Shown here one piece after another: positions 57,573-64,000 of a stretch of 64,000 nucleotides of DNA. The notes under the pieces are model-generated. The model searched no databases. It saw nothing but the letters and a program-made list of their open reading frames with translations, and was not told the DNA's origin. This DNA comes from Halictus rubicundus (taxonomy: Eukaryota; Arthropoda; Insecta; Hymenoptera; Halictidae). The stretch covers positions 9,610,001 through 9,674,000 of the forward strand of contig NC_135157.1 of assembly GCF_050948215.1 (NCBI RefSeq), given 5' to 3'. Positions within the stretch are counted from its first letter, which is position 1; each line of letters begins with the position of its first letter. The position numbers were made by a program, and so were the translations under genes.

Positions 57573-57586
57573 AAAATTGTTGTTAC

Positions 57587-57610
57587 ACTCACACGCGCGC
57601 GCGCACACAC
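57587..57610. repeat. Alternating CA/CG tract
   Basis: ACACGCGCGCGCGCACACAC is alternating purine-pyrimidine, Z-DNA-prone and length-variable in most genomes. Confidence 0.9.
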
Positions 57611-57614
57611 GAGA

Positions 57615-57898
57615 AGTCTGGCATCGCGGCAGTAGGGAGTCCATAAAGAACCGTGAAGTTGAAAGCGTCTACAGAATAAACTTCAGGAAACTTTCGGACA
57701 ATGAGACTTCCCCGAAGTAAGCCAAAATTCACAATAACATCTGCCGGGTCTTTCTATTCACATCGTTCGTGGCGCAGCGTTTCGCAATTTGTCCAGTCTC
57801 GTTGTTGGAGAGGATTTTCCCATGAACACTGAATGCAGGACTTACGAAGATTCTCGCTGCCGAAAATGCACGAGGCCCTTCTGTTGGTGCCGAAAATG
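57615..57898. other. Unique non-coding DNA
   Basis: Mixed sequence without frames or repeats of note. Confidence 0.45.
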
Positions 57899-57899
57899 A

Positions 57900-58050
57900 C
57901 TCTACAGGGTGTCCAAACGAAACACGCTATTAAAAACCCATAAGTGTCACTCCAAATAGTCGGCTCCTTTCCGAAAACGGTTTCAATTTTTCCTGCTTCT
58001 CAAAGTAGGGTGACAAGCGAAAAATCGGAACCAAGCGGTAATATAAATTT
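57900..58050 (+). mobile_element. TACAGGGTG-type repeat terminus
   Basis: CTACAGGGTGTCCAAACGAA is an intact example of the TACAGGGTGTCC motif that opens many arthropod dispersed repeats. A weaker GTGCAGGGTGGCTGAAAAAA lies at 58214. No coding frame, and no inverted end was found. The extent is approximate. Confidence 0.4.
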
Positions 58051-58327
58051 CCATTAGAGATCGCTAGACTGTGGTATGCAAATTAAAATCGTTTCAGCTT
58101 AAGGAAGAATAGAATAGGTGGCTTCTGTCTCTTGCAAAGAAATTTTTATTTCGTATTAGAAATACGAACAAAACAAAACAAAATTGTCTAACGAGGATTT
58201 GGCCGATGTATTTTGGGCAAAGTGAATTCTGTGCAGGGTGGCTGAAAAAATCGAAGCCAGGTCGATTTATTGTGGCGGCCGCGCCTCTGTTCGCTGAATC
58301 CTCGGGGCGGCTGGGTGTCGCAGAGGT

Positions 58328-58360
58328 CGGAGCGGAGTGGAGCGGAGTGAAGCGGAGTGG
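58328..58360 (+). repeat. Decamer repeat, AGCGGAGTGG-type
   Basis: Three 10-bp units (AGCGGAGTGG, AGCGGAGTGA, AGCGGAGTGG) preceded by a partial CGG. It shares the AGCGGAG core and the 10-bp period with the array at 30331-30400. Confidence 0.9.
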
Positions 58361-58504
58361 CGCGAGCTGCTCGTTCCCGTAAGTTACGAGGGCACCGACC
58401 GGCCGTCTTATTCTTCCACCCTGTTTCCCGGGGTGCGAGAGCACGCGACTACCAGACGGCAGGTGTTCGAGATTGTTGCACCCGGCAGATGTTGCCCCGC
58501 CGTC

Positions 58505-59692
58505 CTAACCTTCTTTCTCGCGCGCTCTCCTCGTCCTCCCCTTTTCTGTCTCTCCCGTTCTCCTCTTGCTTCCTCTTCCCGAGGCCAGCCACCCGGTGTG
58601 TCGTTCCCTCCTTGGTTCCCTTGGTCGGACCAGGTCCGCCGTGTCCCTTCCTCCTCTCGCCCGCCACGTCGTCGAACAACGGTTCTCGCGGGGCAGAAGA
58701 AGAAATTTGCGATGCCTCGTGCCCCGGTCCCCCTCGGGATACTTACCGGGGAGCCGTTGCTCCTCGAACACGCTCCTCGAGCCGGCAGACCCTTCGCCGT
58801 CGAACCTTTTCTCTCTGTGTACGTACACCTCTCCGTCCCGCTCCAGTTTTCTTGGGGGACCCTCTTTTCTTAACCCTTGCGCGACCTTCGAATCTCTCCG
58901 GTGCTCGTGCACCAGGTCAATTGGACCTCGCAATGAAATTTTCGAGTTGCGTGACCCGGCCACGGAAGAGTGTTTGACTTTGCAGTTGGACCATGCGGGA
59001 ACTAGTATACTTGCAAAATGCATTTTTCTGCTAAAGTCTCGCGGAGGCTCGGTGAAATATAATTTACGAAGACCGCAGAAAATGTTGTATCCCCGAGGCA
59101 GTGAATTATGCGAAATACAAAAGGTTAATACACGCACGAATAATCTCTTCAACATCGTATCCACGAGTTTAAAGTTTTCCATTATACAAGGACAGAATGT
59201 GACTTCAAACGTCTGTAAAAACATTAAAAAATTTATTTCCTGATTAAATCTACTTGAAAGTTGATGTACGATTTTATTTTCTGCTGTCGAGTCAGAGCGT
59301 CGAAAGAAGTTAATATTTCTGAAACCAGAAACGTGGAATTCGAATACTTTCCGGAGCGTGTTCCTCGGATCGTTCCTCGCAGCTGCAACGTAATGATCGT
59401 GTCTGAGGATCTCTGGATCGGCAAAAGAAGCTAGAAGAGCCGGCAAGGACGTCGCGGCGTCCCGGCCAGAAAATATTTCGAGATCGCGGAAGCACTTTCT
59501 AATCCGCGGAGCCGAGAAAGGCCGTCCGCTCGCGATTAATAGAGCGTGATCGAAGGAAGGGATCGGCGGCGGCTGGCGGATTGATCTGTTCATCTTCGTC
59601 CCGTCGAGGTCGGCCAAAGCGAGCGTGGTGGTCCGGTTGGGAAAACGGGCCAATCGGTAGCCGCCGCCGTAGTCGTCTCTGTGGAATTTCAC
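58505..59692 (-). other. 395-codon open frame, possible but unproven gene
   Basis: This is the longest open frame in the window, about twice the next. It spans both GC-rich and AT-rich DNA. I recognise no domain, signal peptide or membrane segment; the C-terminal third is Arg/Glu/Gly-rich. In the frame lies a good acceptor-like sequence (TTAATGTTTTTACAG, ending near 59215 on the minus strand) and a strong donor-like GGTAAGTATCC (near 58748). An internal exon of roughly 467 bp is therefore conceivable. Against it, plus-strand frames of 178-225 codons cover 58337-59243, and the start is the first ATG with no visible promoter. Chance openness in biased DNA is the more likely reading. Confidence 0.15.
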
Positions 59693-59699
59693 GATCTCC

Positions 59700-60740
59700 T
59701 CTCTCGCGGTTCTCCATTTACGATAAAACGCGTTACAGGCTGAATTTCGGCCTCGGTTGGGACCATCCTGTCTCTCTCTTTCTTTCTCTCCATTCGTTCA
59801 CTGTTTTCATCCCGTTTTAAGAAAGAACTTTCCCGGAGAACGAGGGATAACGCGACGCGCATTAAGCCCTAAACGACGGCTATTTAACTTGGCATTGCGT
59901 GGAATTTAAACGGGAGCATAAACTCTCGAAGTCGCCGTACTCTTTTAATAAGATCACCCCCCTAACCCTGCCGTCTTCAGAAGAACGCACGAATAAAGAA
60001 GTAAAATTTATCTTTTGTAAAATGGGATAGACGGGGACGAGGCCCGTCCCGCCGTGGTTCCGGGCACCGGCGACTTTATCGATGGTAAAAGATGGAACAC
60101 AATGTGGAGGAGTTATTACGAACTGGTATCGCATGATCTTCAACTTGAAATTCTACGAGGAGAGCGTAACCGTAAGCGTGCGTAGCGCTGCTTTATCTCG
60201 GACTTTATTGCGCAAGGTATTACCCTACACTCTGCAAACCTCGAAGAAGGAAAAAGAATTATGGTAACGCGGACTTCCGCTCGACTTACGTATTACTCCT
60301 GCGTAGCGGAGTACCCGGCCGAGGACAAATTGCTGCCTTGTAACTCGCTTCTTCGGGTCGGCCGGTACGCAAATTCGAGCGAGTACCGCGTTTATGCGCT
60401 GCCGTGTTGCCAGTCTTTCCCGCTGCGATCGATATTTACTGGTTAATTTGGTGTTGCAGGGTATGCATTGCATGACAAAATTATTATGGACAAACGAAAG
60501 AACATTGAGAAAAGAGAATCAAACATTTGCATAACATACCTCAGTTTCGGAACATAAATCAATTTACCGGAGACCTCGGAAACCTACGGCAATTTTACTG
60601 CTAGCCAACAAGAATATTTTAAAAACAAATTGAAAGTGGCTACCTGAGGAGCCAGGTATCCGCACAGAGGTTAAACTCTCGAACAGCTGAAACGAAGCTG
60701 TGGACCACGGCGCGTCGCGGCTGATGCGCTCGCGAGCCTC
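59700..60740. other. Unique non-coding DNA
   Basis: Mixed composition, a CT-rich stretch at about 59772-59790, frames up to 105 codons overlapping on both strands. Nothing recognised. Confidence 0.5.
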
Positions 60741-60745
60741 AACCT

Positions 60746-60746
<1 letters not shown>

Positions 60747-60775
<29 letters not shown>
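60747..60775. repeat. (CT)n microsatellite
   Basis: Uninterrupted CT run of about 14 units, then TTGCTCTCTCC. It produces Arg-Glu runs in minus-strand frames of 105-131 codons. Confidence 0.96.
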
Positions 60776-60778
<3 letters not shown>

Positions 60779-60779
60779 C

Positions 60780-61640
60780 TCTCTCCTCCCCTCGGCATAT
60801 TCCTCTACCAACCACAAAGAGCACGAGAGACCGAGAAGAGAGGAGAGGAGAGCGGTAGACTTCTTTAAGGGTCGCGCACACGAACGAGCGCAGGCCACGT
60901 GCCGGGCAGGTGCAAGCGAACGTTTCGTGAGCGACGCACCGCGTTTATCTTCTTCTTTTCCGTTCTTGAACAGGCCGCGCGCAGGCCTCTTCTTCGGGGC
61001 TCTCTTGTTTAGCCCCCGTTGTGTTTTCTGTTCCGCGCGAGCGCGGCCTAGAGAAAAGCTAGACAAATAACGGCGGCGGCGACTGAAAGAAAATTAACGA
61101 GCTGGATTCGTGTGTCTATCAAAGGCTAGGATCCTTTTATGGATCCTCCGGGCTAACGAACGACGGCCAGGCTCCTTTCTAATTTTTTCTTTTTTCTTCT
61201 TCACCGCTATTCAGACGATCCAGCACGGCCGAAAAACGGGATCCTCTTCTGTATCTTCATCGTGCTCCAACAGACCCGCAACGCGAGCACGGACGATTGA
61301 GTCGGCCGGGGAGAACAAGGACCTTGGAACACCGTAATTGGCAGAACAACGCCGCACCGGGAAAGTCCTAGGAAATTGTTCGGAGATCCTCGGACACCTG
61401 GTGGTAAGCGTTACCTGACGGTGACCTGCATCCGAGCCGCTTCGGCCCGAGTCTGCTCATTCTTGAATCCTCATCGGACTATGTAGCACAGTGTGGCTCG
61501 TAACTAGACTGCGACTCTTCGTGTGAAATTAAAATTTACTGATACAAACAAACAAAGTTTCAATAAAAACCTATCCCTTTTTCGAGCATTTTAAACGGTC
61601 CAAAATAGTCTAACAGTTTTCTTGAATTCTTCTAAAGTGT
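60780..61640. other. Unique non-coding DNA
   Basis: GC-rich to about 61450 with GAGGAGAGGAGAG near 60840, then AT-rich. No gene or repeat recognised. Confidence 0.5.
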
Positions 61641-61642
61641 TC

Positions 61643-61727
61643 GCAATTTATTTACTTTTGTTACAAATTCGCATAAAATCCGCAGTTTACTTATTGCAGC
61701 GGATTTTGCATAACAAAAATGAGTACG
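61643..61727. repeat. Foldback-family copy 11, the best foldback
   Basis: The left arm TTGTTACAAATTCGCATAAA then ATCCGC is followed by spacer AGTTTACTTATTGCA, then the right arm GCGGATTTTGCATAACAAAA then ATGAGTACG. The arms pair as an imperfect stem of about 25-30 bp (13 of the inner bases nearly perfect) with a 15-base loop. The right arm carries the same outer TACTCATTT (reverse complement) as copies 6 and 8. The full element is thus about 75-80 bp. It has no coding capacity and is consistent with a miniature foldback element. Confidence 0.8.
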
Positions 61728-61729
61728 AT

Positions 61730-61815
61730 TTGAAACAGTAGAAATATTAGCAAAATTTAAAAATTGTTTTCAATGTATCGAATATGTTAAGAGAAGAGAT
61801 AAATTTCTGTTTCTC
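61730..61815. other. Spacer between two foldback-family copies
   Basis: AT-rich sequence with no distinct feature. Confidence 0.4.
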
Positions 61816-61816
61816 T

Positions 61817-61900
61817 CCAGTTTGTTACAATTCGTGGCAGAGCATTTGTATTTTGCTGAAAGATCCGCAGTCTAGTTGTAACGCGGAAACGATTTTGTCC
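61817..61900 (+). repeat. Foldback-family copy 12
   Basis: AGTTTGTTACAATTCGTGGC, then a 16-bp insertion-like stretch, then TTTTGCTGAAAGATCCGCAG and TCTAGTTGTAACGCGGAAAC. The inner stem GATCCGC/GCGGA is still present around AGTCTAGTTGTAAC. Confidence 0.65.
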
Positions 61901-61904
61901 TGAA

Positions 61905-63180
61905 CGTTGAGAGATGGTGGTTCTTGTCTTGTGAACAGTTACTTCCACCGATCCCGAACAGCTAAATCCTGATTCGGGACCAATGTCCCGAGCGCAGCCA
62001 GCTTTTTTGCGGCGCATCTCCGCGCCGACCGAGATTTTAACGAGTCCCCATCAAAGCCTTTCACTTCGCCGGTTCGAACGGGAATGCCCCGGCACGATCG
62101 AACCGCCGCGAAACGGTCAATTAACGATGTTACCGGTCATCGGTCTCCCCCCGTGGCCTGCCACTCTTCGTTCGGACCCGCAGCCTTTCCTTTTGCGCAA
62201 CCCGCGACGCTGATTAGCGGACCCTGCGCCCCGATACGCCGAGAAACCGCTCCGATTATTTCGCTGGTAATTATGAAAGTCGTCGGAAATAAACCTACGA
62301 GTCGGACGAACTCGATCGTGCCCGGCGAGGAACCTGGGACACCTGTCTTCTGATGCACTAAATTGTCAATTTCCTTGAAACCCAAATAAAATTTACTGCT
62401 AAGAAATTTTGAACGTCGAAGAAGTTCTATTGCAACAGTACAAGAAATCATAGCGCAAGGGGTTGAGCACGTCTTTCGTGGAAGTTCCGAAGCATCTAGT
62501 TTGGCATTGTCTTCGTCATTATTCCAAGCGAAAGGTTGTCGAGGAAGAAGAGGATCGAGGTGAAGCGATGGTCAGCAGTTGGCGAGTGTTCGGTACGCTC
62601 TTGCTTTAATCCGCAGAGCCTGGAGTTGAAGAATTGTTTAACGAAAATGATCATCAATCAAGGAGGCAGAATCCCCAGCGTATTCAGAGTTCTGAAAGTT
62701 TTGGAAAAGTCCTCCAAGTTTGTCCAAAAATGACCTGAGACCTCTGTCTCCCCGGTTCCTTTTATTGATCATGTTTTCGTAGGACCCGGCGATGCCTGCC
62801 GGGTAGCATAACCCTAAAGGAACCGTGCTGCAAGCTCCACCTGGCCCACTCTTCGACTTTCAGCTTCGAATTTGATGTTCCCGAGACACGTGCGACGCAC
62901 CTCGTTCTACAGGGTTGGTTCCCAGGTGTTTGTGCACGGTGCGACGAATGATGCGAACAGGAAATGTGTGTTCCTTTGTCGAGGTATGAAAATGGGCTAT
63001 CCGTTGGGTAGAGATTATATTTTATCGAATAGAACCCGCATTAGTCTCGCACACAGCTTCTATTCATACTTTATAATAATGTGCCGGCATTGTGAGGGAA
63101 CAGTGAGTTACACAGTATCCAAGACACTCGGAATATTGCAAATGCTGGAGGCCGTTCGTGCTGCTTTAATCAACGGAGAT
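61905..63180. other. Unique non-coding DNA
   Basis: GC-rich at 61980-62340. The 107-codon plus-strand frame at 62872-63195 has no opposing long frame and a fairly natural composition with several Cys, but no recognised domain and no flanking signals; I leave it uncalled. GCGCAAGGGGTTGAGC lies near 62454. Confidence 0.45.
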
Positions 63181-63182
63181 CT

Positions 63183-63232
63183 ACGATGCAAGTAGACTGC
63201 GGATTCTTATGCAGTTTCCCATTTTTGCCCAA
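63183..63232 (-). repeat. Foldback-family copy 13
   Basis: Plus-strand AAGTAGACTGCGGATTCTTA then TGCAGTTTCCCATTTTTGC. On the minus strand the core is GCATAAGAATCCGCAGTCTA, one extra G relative to the consensus. Confidence 0.75.
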
Positions 63233-63234
63233 TT

Positions 63235-64000
63235 TCCTAATTCTACAGATTTCTTTTTAAAAATTCTCACACAAATGCTTTCTTGTACTTTATAAACTTA
63301 TGCACGTCACAAACGCTTGAAAACCGACGATCTCATAGTCAAGGAGCAATAAAATGTTGCTGTTTTTCAGGGTGGATGTAGATTAATTCTATTAAACGCA
63401 ATGAATCCTTTTTTAAAATGTGAGAAGAGATATGTTGTCATGAAAAAGTTATAAATTCTCAGAACACACCGTGCTATCACTAATAATTTTAAATAACTAC
63501 ATGCGCAGAACTAATTTGATTTTCTTCGTGTAATGCACCTTCACAGAAAAATCTCCTTAATTTCTCAGAAGCCGATAACCGCGGTGCAAACGAAATACAT
63601 TTTTCCAAGCAGACGAGGACCGTAATCCTTTCTATCCAGGAATAACCAAGCACAGGAGTCGCCGATTCAAGGTCTCCTCTAGCGAGCAACAATATCGTCT
63701 GGGAAGCAAATAGAATCATCTTAAGGTCCCCACGTGATGTTCCGTGTCGGAGGCAGGTCGGGTACCGGGTGTCGGGTGCTCGTAAATCCGGTCGTAAGGC
63801 AGAATCAACGAACCCGCGCAATTTCCCGGGGTTGGTCTCCGAAAAATCTGTACTGCGACAAAAGGGGTTGGCCGATTTACGAGCGAACTAAAGGAAGGGT
63901 TTTCGGTGCGCACACGCGCGCCGCTGACGCATTATCTTCGGCAACGGCCATAAAACGTTCGAAAAGGACGCGTGCTCCTCTTCTGGAGCATGGGCCCAGG
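63235..64000. other. Unique non-coding DNA to the window end
   Basis: AT-rich to 63530, GC-richer beyond. The 110-codon minus-strand frame at 63489-63821 overlaps a 65-codon frame and matches no family. Nothing else was seen. Confidence 0.5.

Noticed and set aside
62072..62090. GGTTCGAACGG as a tRNA B box
   Set aside because: The final bases do not fit the B-box consensus and no A box or cloverleaf could be assembled around it.
62872..63195. 107-codon plus-strand frame as a small gene
   Set aside because: Composition is reasonable, but there is no recognised motif, no promoter or splice context, and frames of this length are common in the window.

Overview
This 64 kb window reads as non-coding nuclear DNA of an insect, most likely a hymenopteran (bee, wasp or ant). 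The basis is compositional: AT-rich stretches alternate every few hundred bases with GC-rich, CpG-rich stretches; long CT/GA dinucleotide runs recur about every 5-10 kb; and arthropod-style repeat fragments are scattered through it (a TACAGGGTG-type terminus, a mariner-like end, TTAACCCTT-flanked segments). The order-level call is inference. No species can be named from the sequence alone.

I find no protein-coding gene, tRNA, rRNA, known microRNA or CRISPR array that I can support. Open frames are mostly under 130 codons, overlap frames on the opposite strand, and resemble no protein family I recognise. Several of the longer ones are microsatellites read through as Ser-Leu or Arg-Glu runs. 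The one outlier is a 395-codon minus-strand frame at 58505-59692. It contains good-looking splice signals but no recognisable domain, and is kept only as a low-confidence candidate. The window is therefore most simply intergenic DNA or the inside of a very long intron.

Layout: 0-8.8 kb is mostly unique sequence, with a two-copy 81-bp duplication (3.9 kb), an unusual degenerate array with units in both orientations (4.3-4.9 kb) and a CT microsatellite (6.5 kb). 8.8-16.3 kb holds three decayed tandem arrays (8.8, 13.0 and 15.7 kb) and two large dinucleotide tracts. 16.8-25.8 kb holds terminus-like TACAGGGTG motifs, one copy of a dispersed 164-bp repeat (19.75 kb; partner at 45.0 kb), a cluster of a short foldback family (22.7-22.9 kb), a duplicated 70-bp block beside a TATA-like box (23.26 and 23.80 kb) and two small tandem duplications. 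26.4-30.4 kb has two segments flanked by inverted TTAACCCTT motifs, a 64-bp hairpin, a roughly 1-kb array with units in both orientations (27.3-28.3 kb) and a decamer array. 36-42 kb holds a cluster of TGCTA/TAGCA motifs, another decayed array, a mariner-like end, a small duplication, a TACAGGGTG-type element and a two-level tandem repeat (41.9 kb). 46-64 kb has a 182-bp tandem duplication, most copies of the foldback family, a purine-only minisatellite (49.7 kb), CGT trinucleotide tracts (51.5 kb), a homeodomain-motif-rich block (54.2 kb) and a pair of nuclear-receptor half-sites (55.46 kb).

Two patterns matter most. First, a short dispersed family with core GCATAAAATCCGCAGTCTA occurs about 13 times in both orientations (plus weaker traces); the best copy (61.65 kb) folds back on itself. 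Second, at least nine independent, heavily decayed tandem duplications have periods of about 80-180 bp, which suggests a recurrent local duplication process. I see no new protein system here. What may be undescribed is in the repeats.
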